64,000 nucleotides of DNA from Chitinophagaceae bacterium (lineage in GTDB: Bacteria; Bacteroidota; Bacteroidia; Chitinophagales; UBA10324), in NCBI GenBank assembly GCA_016704325.1, contig JADJAG010000001.1:496001-560000 (forward strand). Reading direction: 5' to 3'. The notes under the pieces are model-generated. The model was not told the origin of the DNA. It did not search any database and saw only the letters and a program-made list of their open reading frames with translations. The position numbers and the translations under genes were made by a program. Shown in pieces: positions 17,390-26,298 of the stretch; positions within the stretch are counted from its first letter, which is position 1; every line of letters starts with the position of its first letter.

Positions 17390-19426
17390 TCAATTTTTCA
17401 AAGTCTCATCAAGCCACCTGTAGAATTCACGGTGCCAGAGCAGGCTGTTTTGCGGTTTCAAAATCCAATGGCCCTCATCCGGAAATACAAGCAGCCTGCT
17501 TTTGATTCCCTTAAGCTGTGCAATCTGAAAAGCTTCCAGTCCTTGTGTATAAGGCACCCTGTAATCCCTTTCTCCTTCTACAATCATGATGGGTGTATTC
17601 CACTTATCAACAAAATTGATCGGATTCGATTCTTTATAGCTTTTAGGTTGTGGTTGCTCCCAAAAAGGTCCGCCCACATCGAAATTAGCGAACCATAGTT
17701 CTTCTGTGGAGGCATACCAGCTCGTTAAATCAAATAAGCCGCAATGTGAGATCATGGATTTAAACCGGCCATCACCTAATCCTTCCAGCATATAAACAGC
17801 ATAACCGCCATAGCTTGCACCTACTGCGCCTAGCCTGGTTTTATCAACAAAGTTCCACGTAGATGCGGAATCTATTGCCGTGAGATAATCACGAATGGCT
17901 TGACCTCCCCAGTCTTTGCTGATATCTTCATTCCATTTGGTTCCAAAACCCGGCAATCCGCGGCGATTAGCGGCAACAACAATATAACCGTTCGCAGCCA
18001 TCAATTGAAAATTCCAGCGAAACGAATAAAACTGTGACACCGCTGATTGAGGGCCACCCTGGCAATAGAGCAAGGTCGGATACTTTTTAGACGGATCGAA
18101 ACCGGGAGGATAGATAACCCAGGTAAGCATTTTCTTGCCATCTGTTGTCTTCATCCAAACCTTATCAATGCGACTGAGGCTGATGGCATCGTAAGCCGAT
18201 TTATTTACCGTTGTCAGCGCCACTACTTCCCCGGATTTTAGGTTTACCCGCGCCAATTCATTAGCATGGTTCATATCACTTTTAGAAACCACCATCCAAT
18301 CACCGGCTTGGCCAACGATGCTATTCAAGTCAAAATCACCATTTGTTATCTGCCGGATAACACCACTGCCTTTCTCAAAATCTTTTGGAAGCAGTATTTC
18401 AAAGAGTTGCTCTGTTCCTTCATTCACTGCCAGGAAGTAAATTTTCGCACCATCTGAACTCCAGCAAAACGATTCCACTGTTTCATCCCAGTTTTTTGTC
18501 AGGTTATATTTTTTTCCTGTTGAAATATTCAAAACTACCAGGTCATTCTTATCTGCTTCATAACCATCACGCGCCATACTGGTATACGCAAGCCAGTTGT
18601 CTTTTGGAGCCGGATCAGGCTGTGTGTCATAACCGGGCCCATCGGAGGTCAAATTTACGGTGGTACCTGTTGCAATGGTATAATAATAGATATCTGTATT
18701 CGTGCTGACAGCAGCCGCTTTTCCGCTTTTCTTTTTACAAACATAAAAGACACCGGTGCCTGAAGCATCAAATGAAATATCTTCTGCACCACCGAATGGT
18801 GTTTGCGGACTGTCAAAAGATTCTCCCTGCATAATATCTTTGACATTCCTGATCGCAGTTCCATTGTAATCTGCAACAAAGACATGGTTATAGGCTCCAT
18901 CCTCCCAACTATCCCAGTGGCGGTACATGAGGTCATCCCCTCCATGCGCATTGGCTTTGGGCAAATCAGCATAAAGTTCTGTGACAACCGGATGTATCTT
19001 CACTTCCTGTGAAAATAAGATACGTTTGCCATCCGGCGAGTACTTCACATTATCAATGCCCCCTTCGATATTGCTGATCTGTTTTGCATTAGTGCCATCC
19101 CAGCTTGCTTCCCACCATTGACCATTGAACAGAAAGCCCATTCTTCCTGAGGGCGTGCTTTGTACGCCACCCTCTGAGCCGGTTGTTGAGGTAATCTGTT
19201 TAGCTTCTCCGCCGGTTACAGGAATTGAATATAGATTCCGTTCTCCTTTATTCGCCTCCATATTGTATTGTGTTACGCCGTAGATAACACTCTTTCCATC
19301 CGGAGTGATCGTTTCACCGGAAACTCTACCAAGTTTCCAGAGTAATTCTGGTGTCATAACATTTTGTGCAGATACGCTGTAAACAACGGCAAATGAAAGC
19401 ACGAACAAAGCAAATCGATTGGTCAT
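17390..19426 (-). CDS. S9 family prolyl oligopeptidase-type peptidase
   Basis: 678 residues with a signal peptide (1-20, ending SAQ). The N-terminal part is a WD40-like beta propeller (about 25-400, with the 'YSPDGKRILFS' and 'WSSDGAKIYFL' repeats), and the C-terminal part is an alpha/beta hydrolase. The catalytic triad is Ser538 (GASYGGY), Asp621 (GERDYRV) and His653 (DEGHWI). These exopeptidases cut dipeptides or acylated residues from short peptides, here in the periplasm. Confidence 0.93.
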   Translation of the reverse strand: MTNRFALFVLSFAVVYSVSAQNVMTPELLWKLGRVSGETITPDGKSVIYGVTQYNMEANKGERNLYSIPVTGGEAKQITSTTGSEGGVQSTPSGRMGFLFNGQWWEASWDGTNAKQISNIEGGIDNVKYSPDGKRILFSQEVKIHPVVTELYADLPKANAHGGDDLMYRHWDSWEDGAYNHVFVADYNGTAIRNVKDIMQGESFDSPQTPFGGAEDISFDASGTGVFYVCKKKSGKAAAVSTNTDIYYYTIATGTTVNLTSDGPGYDTQPDPAPKDNWLAYTSMARDGYEADKNDLVVLNISTGKKYNLTKNWDETVESFCWSSDGAKIYFLAVNEGTEQLFEILLPKDFEKGSGVIRQITNGDFDLNSIVGQAGDWMVVSKSDMNHANELARVNLKSGEVVALTTVNKSAYDAISLSRIDKVWMKTTDGKKMLTWVIYPPGFDPSKKYPTLLYCQGGPQSAVSQFYSFRWNFQLMAANGYIVVAANRRGLPGFGTKWNEDISKDWGGQAIRDYLTAIDSASTWNFVDKTRLGAVGASYGGYAVYMLEGLGDGRFKSMISHCGLFDLTSWYASTEELWFANFDVGGPFWEQPQPKSYKESNPINFVDKWNTPIMIVEGERDYRVPYTQGLEAFQIAQLKGIKSRLLVFPDEGHWILKPQNSLLWHREFYRWLDETLKN

Positions 19427-19635
19427 TGGCTAAAGATTTTTGCGAAACTATGAAACTCAGGGGAACTCAATTTTGAATACAATGTATGGCAATAATTCGG
19501 TGATGAAAAAACTGACGGTTTGGAACTCAGAGAAGTGGTAGTTTAGAAGCACGAACTGCCAACCTTTTACAACTGCTTAGTAGATGCACAAATGTTTGAT
19601 TAACCACATCACCAGCCATTTCTACTTAGCATTGC

Positions 19636-20232
19636 TTAGCGGATACTTTGCGTGTCCGTAAGTTTAAAATAGTCATTGCCTTTTGCATTTGTCAAGTCGT
19701 TTATGCTCTCATATATATTCAGCCCAGCATTTCCAGTCCCATGTGGTGCAACTGCGGTGTCTGTTATTAAGTAGCCATTATCAAATAAGATAAATCCCTT
19801 TTCGCTTTCGTCTGCATACCAAATAAAGTCAACTATTTTTCTATCCTTGATATATTTTAGTTTGTTTTCAATATAATCAATTTTGTATGGCTGATAGTCC
19901 TTAATGGCAATGTCCCGGCCGAATAAAATTTTGGACAGCCTGTTGAAAATAGTCCGTCTTTGTAGTTGGTAGTTGTCGGCAATCTCAATAATGGTCTTAT
20001 TGTCCTTGTTAACGTGATTAACTGAATAGTCAGACAAGTCGGCAAAAAGGCTTACAGCGTCCTTGTCCAACTCCTTTATCCAAATGTAGTCACTAAATCC
20101 ATAAGGGATGTCAATAATAATCTTATTCTCAAGCTCTATAAAGCATTCTCCCTTATCTAATCCACCAACTTCCATTTTCTCAAATGAATAGATATTTGTA
20201 ATTGTCTTACCTATGATTTCACCTGTCAGCAT
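19636..20232 (-). CDS. hypothetical protein, probably acquired
   Basis: 198 residues from ATG 20232 (an in-frame TTG at 20250 would add six). No domain was recognised. It is acidic, rich in Ile, Asp, Lys and Tyr, has no signal peptide or membrane segment, and shows two similar beta-rich parts (IELENKIIIDIPYG and ILFDNGYLITDT). It uses GTC, GAC and ATA codons in a way that looks different from its neighbours, and it is flanked by about 100-200 bases of unassigned DNA on each side. An accessory gene, possibly an immunity-type or cassette-borne one, is plausible but unproven. Confidence 0.6.
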   Translation of the reverse strand: MLTGEIIGKTITNIYSFEKMEVGGLDKGECFIELENKIIIDIPYGFSDYIWIKELDKDAVSLFADLSDYSVNHVNKDNKTIIEIADNYQLQRRTIFNRLSKILFGRDIAIKDYQPYKIDYIENKLKYIKDRKIVDFIWYADESEKGFILFDNGYLITDTAVAPHGTGNAGLNIYESINDLTNAKGNDYFKLTDTQSIR

Positions 20233-20349
20233 TTGTCGGTCACCTATCAATGTCGGGGTATTGGTTAAGGTTTCTGCTAACGGTCACCCTTGCACACCTT
20301 TCAGCTGAAAATGATGCGAAGTGTCGGGTGAACTTGATTTAAAGCATCA

Positions 20350-20727
20350 TTAACTGATATACTTCAACTCAAGAATCTTATCCCCTGAAAATCTAAAAAC
20401 TGATTTACCCTTAAGATTCAACTCCGCTCCTTTCATTAATCCGTTTGGAAGATCCGCATCGAGCACAGCTTGAAAGACTATTTCAACTTCAGTAACCTCC
20501 GCATCGTGTCTCCAGGAAATAATCGTTTGTTTTCTTTTTGAAAACATCTTAGCTGCTTCCACAGCCTGCTCCTTAAAAGCAATCAACCCAATCAGAGATA
20601 TGTTTACAACGCCGCCGGAACTATTTTCAAACTTAACATCCTCATCAAAATGGAGCAGCATTCTTTCGATGTCGAAATGGTTGTAGGCATCGATATAGTC
20701 GCTGATTATTTTTTCTCTTGCTATCAT
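20350..20727 (-). CDS. SnoaL-like/NTF2-like domain protein
   Basis: 125 residues from ATG 20727. The opening helix (IISDYIDAYNHFDIERMLLHFDED) and the cone-shaped beta sheet ending in FRFSGDKILELKYIS are characteristic of the NTF2-like superfamily. Members include polyketide cyclases, isomerases and binding proteins; no catalytic residue can be assigned here. It is probably a monocistronic cytoplasmic protein. Confidence 0.8.
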   Translation of the reverse strand: MIAREKIISDYIDAYNHFDIERMLLHFDEDVKFENSSGGVVNISLIGLIAFKEQAVEAAKMFSKRKQTIISWRHDAEVTEVEIVFQAVLDADLPNGLMKGAELNLKGKSVFRFSGDKILELKYIS

Positions 20728-20792
20728 AGTCAACCCCGAGACTTTTTACGCGCTATCGCACGATTAATATGAATTAAAGTCCGCCAGGAGCA

Positions 20793-20876
20793 GGTTTCAT
20801 CCTATAAGCGTTAGCGAGAGCTTAGGGTTACAGGATGTGCGCCGTATTGGGTTTCATCCTAAACTCCGTGATTTAG
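20793..20876 (+). repeat. pair of short repeats GGTTTCATCCTA, each leading into a hairpin
   Basis: GGTTTCATCCTA occurs at 20793-20804 and 20850-20861. The first is followed by TAAGC...GCTTA (20805-20824) and the second runs into CTAAA...TTTAG (20859-20876), so each copy carries a small stem of 5 bp. The stem sequences differ while the 12-base lead is identical. It lies upstream of the NTF2-like gene. Confidence 0.45.
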
Positions 20877-20909
20877 TCGGTCGAGCATGCTAATTTATAT
20901 TGAATTGTT

Positions 20910-20959
20910 GAAATTCAATATTCAACACTCAATATTCAATTTCCATTTTGTAGTACACC
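20910..20959. mobile_element. fragment of the MITE-like element
   Basis: The stretch 'attcaacactcaatattcaa' followed by TTGTAGTACACC is the same as one end of the element at 46142-46313 read on the other strand, with one base changed in the terminal repeat. The other end is missing. Confidence 0.55.
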
Positions 20960-20988
20960 CATCGTACTTTTTCAAAACAAATGATTAC

Positions 20989-22389
20989 TTAACCCAGCAA
21001 TGCCTTTTTCGCACTCTGTAACAATGCAGTCACTGCCTCCTTTGTAGAAGCTTCTCCATAAACCCTGAGCAAGGGTTCCGTGCCGGAGGCACGAATCATG
21101 ATCCACTCGTCATCATTAAAGTGATATTTGAACCCATCAATATCTTCCACTCTTTGCACGACATAGTTTCCAAATGATTTGTATTTATTGTCCTTGCAGT
21201 TCTGTACGATCTGCTGCTTCAAAGATTCATCCAGGTGAAGATCAAGCCGATCGAAACTAAAGGAACCCACTACGTCATATACTTCCTGTATGATCTGTTT
21301 CATCGTTTTGCCGGTCTTTGCCATAAACTCCAGCAGTATGAGTCCATCCCAGATACCATCCCGTTCAGGTATATGCCCTTTTACAGCAATGCCTCCTGAT
21401 TCTTCTCCACCTACCAACACATCCTCTTTCACCATTTTCTCACTGATATATTTAAACCCTATCTGTGTAACTTCAATAGGTAATCCATACTGCCTGCACA
21501 TTTTTTTCACCTTATCAGAAACAGAGAATGCCACTACTACTTTTCCTGTCATCTTTTTATACTTATGCAGGTAATGAATGAGCAGCAGTATTATGTGATG
21601 CGCATCCACAAAGCTGCCATCTTCATCGTACATGCCGATTCTGTCAGCATCACCATCTGTGGCAAGCCCGCATACGTTATGAGGAGAATTTTTAATCAGG
21701 GAAGCAAGTTCCTGCAGATTGCGGTCAAGTGGTTCAGGAGCCTGGCCTTTGAAAGAAGGATTGTAATCGCAATGCAATAATATCGGGCTCTTTAACACCT
21801 GCGGTATCACATTCTGGCCTGCACCGTACATAGCATCGTAAGCCACAATTATGTTGCTGTTATTGATTCCATCCAGGTCAAAGTTTTTACGTACCAGGTC
21901 TACGTACATTGTCTCCAGGTCTACATATTCTAAAAGCCCACCCGCTTCGTAAGTTGATAATGCAACCATCGATACCTCCACACTGTCGGGAATCATACTT
22001 TCCACTTCAGCAATAACCACCGGGGAACTCGGGCCACCGGATTCACTCTTCAGTTTAAAGCCATTATAAGAAGGTGGATTGTGGCTTGCCGTAATCACCA
22101 CCCCTAATCCGGCTCCAAAATGCTTAGTTCCCATGGATACCATAGGTGTTGAAACGAAGCCTTCCGCAAGAAATACTTTCACGCCATTGGCGCACATCAC
22201 CTTGGCAGTAGTTTCTGCAAAAAGTTGCCCTCCAAACCGGCAATCATAACCGATCAGTACTTTGGGTTGCGGATAATTTTTCTTAACCCACATGGCACTT
22301 GCGTAGGCCACGCGAATCACATTCTCAACGGTATATTCCTGGGCGATGATGGCACGCCATCCGTCTGTTCCGAATTTAATGGGAGTCAT
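20989..22389 (-). CDS. phosphoglucomutase/phosphomannomutase family protein
   Basis: 466 residues. The four alpha-D-phosphohexomutase landmarks are present: phosphoserine Ser102 in ITASHNPPSYNG, the Mg-binding loop DGDADR (Asp245/247/249), the sugar-binding GGEESGG at about 334-340, and the phosphate-binding RASGTEPLLR near the C-terminus. It interconverts hexose 1- and 6-phosphates for glycogen, cell-wall or exopolysaccharide synthesis. Exact sugar specificity is not resolved. A -7-like TATATTTG lies at 22430-22437 on the minus strand. Confidence 0.94.
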   Translation of the reverse strand: MTPIKFGTDGWRAIIAQEYTVENVIRVAYASAMWVKKNYPQPKVLIGYDCRFGGQLFAETTAKVMCANGVKVFLAEGFVSTPMVSMGTKHFGAGLGVVITASHNPPSYNGFKLKSESGGPSSPVVIAEVESMIPDSVEVSMVALSTYEAGGLLEYVDLETMYVDLVRKNFDLDGINNSNIIVAYDAMYGAGQNVIPQVLKSPILLHCDYNPSFKGQAPEPLDRNLQELASLIKNSPHNVCGLATDGDADRIGMYDEDGSFVDAHHIILLLIHYLHKYKKMTGKVVVAFSVSDKVKKMCRQYGLPIEVTQIGFKYISEKMVKEDVLVGGEESGGIAVKGHIPERDGIWDGLILLEFMAKTGKTMKQIIQEVYDVVGSFSFDRLDLHLDESLKQQIVQNCKDNKYKSFGNYVVQRVEDIDGFKYHFNDDEWIMIRASGTEPLLRVYGEASTKEAVTALLQSAKKALLG

Positions 22390-22476
22390 ACTTCAGATAA
22401 GGTTATTATTGAAAGAACTTCGAAAGCGACAAATATAGAGAAAACCATTTGCGTAAGAAAAAATGACTGCTGAAGG

Positions 22477-22658
22477 GGTGTACGACAATTCGTTCATCTT
22501 TTAAAGCAATGGTTGATGGGTTAAATGGCTAAATGGATAAATTGTTAAATTGTTGCGGCGAAGCCGATCACTTGTTATTCTGTGATCACTAATCTGCTTT
22601 ACTCACTTACTCACACAATGTCACCACCCACTAATCTATATCCAATTTGTCGTACACC
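22477..22658 (+). mobile_element. MITE-like element, copy A
   Basis: 182 bases bounded by GGTGTACGACAATT and AATTTGTCGTACACC as terminal inverted repeats. Order inside: 'cgttcatct', 'aagcaatggttg', three to four 'ttaaatgg'-type units, the palindromic core GCGGCGAAGCCGATCAC, then 'actcactt'-type units. The 10 bases on the left (CTGCTGAAGG, 22467-22476) and right (CTGTTGAAGG, 22659-22668) agree at 9 of 10 positions. No open frame of interest. Confidence 0.8.
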
Positions 22659-22667
22659 CTGTTGAAG

Positions 22668-22940
22668 GGTGTCCGACAATTCGTTCATCTTGTCAAGCAA
22701 TGGTTGGTGGGTTAAATTGTTAAATGGCTAAATGGTTAAATTGCTGCGGCGAAGCCGATCACTTGCTATTCTGTAATCACTACGCTACTTTACTCACTTA
22801 CTCACCTACTCAATACTCAATTGTCATTGACTGATGTAGGTTGATTTTTTTAACTGATTTTTCAATCTTCTTTTGACTTTTGATTGTTACTATTGCTATT
22901 TGTCTTAAATCTTAAGTCAATATTCAATTTGTCGTACACC
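22668..22940 (+). mobile_element. MITE-like element, copy B (long form)
   Basis: 273 bases directly next to copy A, in the same orientation, with ends GGTGTCCGACAATT and AATTTGTCGTACACC. It contains about 100 bases absent from copy A (around 22825-22925, with 'ttgattttt', 'cttttgacttttgattg'), which reappear reversed in the copy at 54886. No matching flanking duplication, so it may have arisen by recombination with copy A. Confidence 0.75.
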
Positions 22941-22979
22941 CTCCGGGATTTTGAGGTGAGCATTGTAAGCCCTTCCTGC

Positions 22980-22987
22980 TAACTTTG
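22980..22987 (+). promoter_or_regulatory. Bacteroidota -7 box of pcm
   Basis: TAACTTTG, 30 bases before the pcm ATG, fits TAnnTTTG. It starts 39 bases beyond the end of MITE-like copy B. No good -33 box at the usual distance. Confidence 0.4.
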
Positions 22988-23017
22988 CATTTTGATGAGC
23001 CATAATTTATATTGGAA

Positions 23018-23674
23018 ATGAACCAGACAGATACTTTCAGGCATAAAGGCATGCGAAAGAAATTAGTGGAGAGCGTAAGAGCGAAGGGTATTCATGATGA
23101 AGAAGTGCTGCGTGCAATGGAAACAGTACCCCGGCATTTGTTTGCTTTTGAAAGCGCCTTTATAGAACGTGCTTATGAAGACAGTGCTTTCCCCATTGCT
23201 GAAGGACAAACCATTTCACAACCCTATACAGTGGCGTACCAGAGTCAATTGCTGGAAGTGAAAAAAGGGGATAAAATACTGGAGGTAGGAACAGGCTCCG
23301 GTTACCAGGCTTGCATATTGGCTGAAATGAAAGCACGGGTATTCAGTATTGAAAGAATGAAGAAACTGTATGAGAAAACGAAAGCACTGATTCCGGCATT
23401 GGGTTATTCGCAGGTGAAATGTTTTTATGGCGATGGATATGAAGGGCTACCCTCCTTCGCTCCTTTTGATAAAATATTGGTGACAGCGGCTGCTCCTGAT
23501 GTACCTGCAAAATTGTTATTGCAACTTAAAACGGGCGGCATGCTCGTAATTCCTGTTGGTAGCGGCGAGATGCAGGTAATGAAACGTTTTACCAAGATTT
23601 CTAATGATGAAATGAAAGAGGAGGTTTTTGATACGTTTAAGTTTGTGCCGATGTTGCCGGGGAGGAAGGGTTGA
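23018..23674 (+). CDS. pcm: protein-L-isoaspartate O-methyltransferase
   Basis: 218 residues from ATG 23018 (a TTG two codons upstream is possible). Diagnostic segments are the N-terminal VPRHLF, the SAFPIAEGQTISQPY segment that binds the isoaspartyl substrate, and SAM motif I ILEVGTGSGYQ at about 86-96. The enzyme repairs isoaspartyl residues in aged proteins, in the cytoplasm or periplasm. The C-terminal motif FDKILVTAAAPDVP is also typical. A DUF3817 gene follows after 113 bases. Confidence 0.95.
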   Translation: MNQTDTFRHKGMRKKLVESVRAKGIHDEEVLRAMETVPRHLFAFESAFIERAYEDSAFPIAEGQTISQPYTVAYQSQLLEVKKGDKILEVGTGSGYQACILAEMKARVFSIERMKKLYEKTKALIPALGYSQVKCFYGDGYEGLPSFAPFDKILVTAAAPDVPAKLLLQLKTGGMLVIPVGSGEMQVMKRFTKISNDEMKEEVFDTFKFVPMLPGRKG

Positions 23675-23787
23675 TGGGTGGTTGAATTGCTAAATTGTTA
23701 AACTGTTAAATTGTTATAATAGTCACAGAAGTTTCATTCTTGATTTCATTTTTTTTCGACGTCGGGAAAATGACGCATATTTGCCGC

Positions 23788-24120
23788 ATGAAACGCTACT
23801 TTTCCAATACAGCAATTGGCAGATTAAGGATGACAGGTATCATTGAAGGTATCTCTTTCCTAATGCTGTTGTTTATAGCAATGCCTTTAAAGTATTTTGC
23901 AGATATACCGGAGGCGGTGAAGTACACCGGCTGGATTCATGGTTTACTATTTATTGCTTACCTTTTTGCATTACTGCAGGTAAAGATAGTGCAGCAATGG
24001 CCATTGAAAAAGGCAGTGATTGCATTCCTTGCATCTCTGATTCCATTCGGAACGTTTGTATTAGATGCTGAATGGAAAAAGGAAGAAAAACAGGTATTAT
24101 CCCTGGCTCCTATCAAGTAA
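23788..24120 (+). CDS. DUF3817 family membrane protein
   Basis: 110 residues from the ATG at 23788. An earlier in-frame codon at 23740 would add 16 residues that do not look like a membrane-protein start. Three hydrophobic helices (about 12-34, 45-63, 75-93) and the motifs RLRMTGIIEGISFLMLL and GWIHGLLFIAYLFAL are those of the DUF3817 family. Function unknown; inner membrane. Confidence 0.85.
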   Translation: MKRYFSNTAIGRLRMTGIIEGISFLMLLFIAMPLKYFADIPEAVKYTGWIHGLLFIAYLFALLQVKIVQQWPLKKAVIAFLASLIPFGTFVLDAEWKKEEKQVLSLAPIK

Positions 24121-24238
24121 CCTTTTCTGCTGCTGAAAGGTAATCCGAAACAAATCTAATAATGGACAGGTCATCTCCCCTACCAGCATGAGCCTTTTCA
24201 GCTCCATTCCTTCACTATTATCAGCAAAGCAGCGTGCT

Positions 24239-25417
24239 TTATTTGAAAGCATTTAATCCGGTTACATCCATACCTGTTATCAGTAAATGAATGTCATGGG
24301 TACCTTCATAGGTAACTACTGATTCTAAATTCATCATATGCCGCATAATTGGATACTCACCAGTGATGCCCATCCCGCCATGAATCTGCCGGGCTTCGCG
24401 GGCAATATTCAATGCTATTTCTACTGAATTTCTTTTTGCCATGGAGATCTGCGCCGGTGTGGCACGGTCTTCATTCATCAATACCCCCAGCCTCCATACC
24501 AGCAGCTGCGCTTTGGTAATTTCTGTGATCATCTCTGCAAGTTTCTTCTGAGTCAGCTGAAACCCCCCGATTGGCCTTCCAAACTGAATGCGTTCCTGGG
24601 AATAACGTAAAGCAGAATCATAACAATCCATTGCCGCTCCTAAGGCGCCCCAGGCAATACCATATCGCGCTTTGCTCAGGCAACCCAAAGGCCCTTTCAA
24701 CCCTTTTACATTAGGTAAGATGTTCTCTTTTGGAACCTGAACATTGTCAAACACCAATTCACCCGTGGCTGAAGCTCTTAGCGACCACTTACCATGTGTT
24801 TCCGGCGTGGTAAACCCTTTCATGCCACGTTCCACGATCAGGCCTTTAATCACGCCTGCCTCATCCTTTGCCCAAACCACTGCTATGTCAGCGAATGGCG
24901 AATTGGAAATCCACATCTTGGCACCGTTTAATACCACATGATCACCGGCATCTTTGAAATTGGTGATCATATCTGATGGGTTTGAACCATGGTCCGGCTC
25001 AGTTAAGCCGAAACAACCCATCCATTCACCGCTGGCAAGCTTAGGCAGGTACTTTTTCCGCTGTGCCTCGCTGCCATAAGCATATATTGGATACATCACC
25101 AATGATCCTTGTACCGAGGCAGTCGAACGTACTCCCGAATCTCCTCTTTCAATTTCCTGCATCATCAATCCGTATGAAATATGATCAAGGCCGCCGCCGC
25201 CATACTCCACCGGTATCGTTGGACCAAAACAGCCTTGCTCAGCAAGTCCTTTGATCAATTGCTTTGGAAATTCCGCCCGTTGTGCATATTCTTCTATAAT
25301 TGGAGAGACTTCTTTCTTTACCCAGGCACGCACGGTGTCACGGATCAATTTCTGTTCATCAGTCAATAATTCATCTACCTGGTAGTAATCCGGTTGCTGG
25401 TAACGATCAGTGGCCAT
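24239..25417 (-). CDS. acyl-CoA dehydrogenase, glutaryl-CoA dehydrogenase type
   Basis: 392 residues from ATG 25417 (an upstream in-frame TTG at 25465 would add 16). The FAD/substrate motifs CFGLTEPDHGSNPSDM and WISNSPFAD are in place. The C-terminal VVTYEGTHDIH carries the catalytic Glu and is the characteristic glutaryl-CoA dehydrogenase form, as is RQIHGGMGITGEYPI. It oxidises and decarboxylates glutaryl-CoA to crotonyl-CoA in lysine/tryptophan breakdown. Soluble, tetrameric by family. A good promoter precedes it. Confidence 0.92.
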   Translation of the reverse strand: MATDRYQQPDYYQVDELLTDEQKLIRDTVRAWVKKEVSPIIEEYAQRAEFPKQLIKGLAEQGCFGPTIPVEYGGGGLDHISYGLMMQEIERGDSGVRSTASVQGSLVMYPIYAYGSEAQRKKYLPKLASGEWMGCFGLTEPDHGSNPSDMITNFKDAGDHVVLNGAKMWISNSPFADIAVVWAKDEAGVIKGLIVERGMKGFTTPETHGKWSLRASATGELVFDNVQVPKENILPNVKGLKGPLGCLSKARYGIAWGALGAAMDCYDSALRYSQERIQFGRPIGGFQLTQKKLAEMITEITKAQLLVWRLGVLMNEDRATPAQISMAKRNSVEIALNIAREARQIHGGMGITGEYPIMRHMMNLESVVTYEGTHDIHLLITGMDVTGLNAFK

Positions 25418-25433
25418 ATTATTTTTTGTGGTG

Positions 25434-25465
25434 CAAAGGTAGGAATTGGATTTGGTGATTGGCAA
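25434..25465 (-). promoter_or_regulatory. promoter of the glutaryl-CoA dehydrogenase gene
   Basis: On the minus strand TTG (25465-25463), 21 bases, then TACCTTTG (25441-25434). This is the Bacteroidota -33/-7 arrangement with the ATG 17 bases further on. It also makes the upstream TTG at 25465 an unlikely start codon. Confidence 0.55.
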
Positions 25466-25607
25466 GTATCCTTTTTCTAAAATTTTCCAGTGGCGTAAAT
25501 TATGTGATAGGCTTGAAGATGGTACATGGTATTTATTGTTCTGAACGGAAAGTTGAATCCCGGAAAATGGAACCTGTTCAAAAACAAATTTGAATACCCA
25601 TCATTTT

Positions 25608-25796
25608 ATGTTGCCATGAAATTGAGTAGTGAGTAGTGAGTATTAAGTATTGAGTAAGTGAGTAAAGTAGATTAGTGATTACAGAATAGCCAGTGATCGG
25701 CTTCGCCGCAGCAATTTAACCATTTAGCCATTTAGCCATTTTACAATTTAACCCACCAACCATTGCTTGACAAGATGAACGAATTGCCGTACATCC
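25608..25796 (-). mobile_element. MITE-like element, copy C (one end decayed)
   Basis: Reverse orientation relative to copies A and B. It reads tandem 'gagtagtgag'-type units, the core GTGATCGGCTTCGCCGC, 'atttagcc' units, and a right end GAATTGCCGTACATCC with one insertion relative to the usual end. The left terminal repeat is barely recognisable. No target duplication could be made out. It fills most of the 460-base gap between the dehydrogenase and folB. Confidence 0.65.
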
Positions 25797-25880
25797 CCAT
25801 TAAGCTGACACTAGCTGATTGGTTTGATATTGCGATATTTGCCAACATTTTAGATTCATCCAGACACAATTATACTTACG

Positions 25881-26255
25881 ATGCCGGTTATAGCTATTGA
25901 AGGAATGGTCTTTCATGCTCCTGTCGGAGTTTATCCGTCTGAAAAACTATTGGGTAACAACCTGGAAGTGTCAGTTAAACTTGCATTACAGGAATCCGGA
26001 ACTGCCCATGAAGACGACCTTGCCTGCACAGTTGATTATGAAGCAATTTATGCGCTTGTACGTAAAATAATTGCTGAGCCCGTCAACCTGCTGGAGACGG
26101 CTGTTTCCGGGATCATCACAGCGATTTTTCTGGAATATCCTCCGGTTTCAAAAGTAAAAGTTCGGGTTGCCAAGCTGCATCCTCCTCTGAATGGAACTGT
26201 TAAGAAAGTCTGGGTGGAAGAAACCCGAACCCGGAATTCAAAAAAAAAGCTGTAA
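25881..26255 (+). CDS. folB: dihydroneopterin aldolase
   Basis: 124 residues of one FolB domain: start MPVIAIEGMVFHAPVGVYPSE, the central VDYEAIYALV with the pterin-binding region, VNLLETAVSGI, and the closing VRVAKLHPPLNG. The enzyme makes 6-hydroxymethyl-dihydropterin and glycolaldehyde in folate synthesis. Other folate genes are not seen nearby. Confidence 0.92.
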   Translation: MPVIAIEGMVFHAPVGVYPSEKLLGNNLEVSVKLALQESGTAHEDDLACTVDYEAIYALVRKIIAEPVNLLETAVSGIITAIFLEYPPVSKVKVRVAKLHPPLNGTVKKVWVEETRTRNSKKKL

Positions 26256-26298
26256 CAGGTTGTATGATTACGCTTAATTTTAAAAATTAATTTTGACT

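Noticed and set aside
20250..20300. Integron attC-like site beside the orphan gene (TTTCTGCTAACGG and CTTAGCGG near 19640)
   Set aside because: The short 'gctaacgg' and 'cttagcgg' similarity is not enough. I could not assemble the R'/R'' and L'/L'' pairs of a true attC, and there is no integrase.
24121..24238. Terminator with ACCTTT/AAAGGT stem after the DUF3817 gene
   Set aside because: Only a 6-bp stem and no T run. Too weak to list as a feature.
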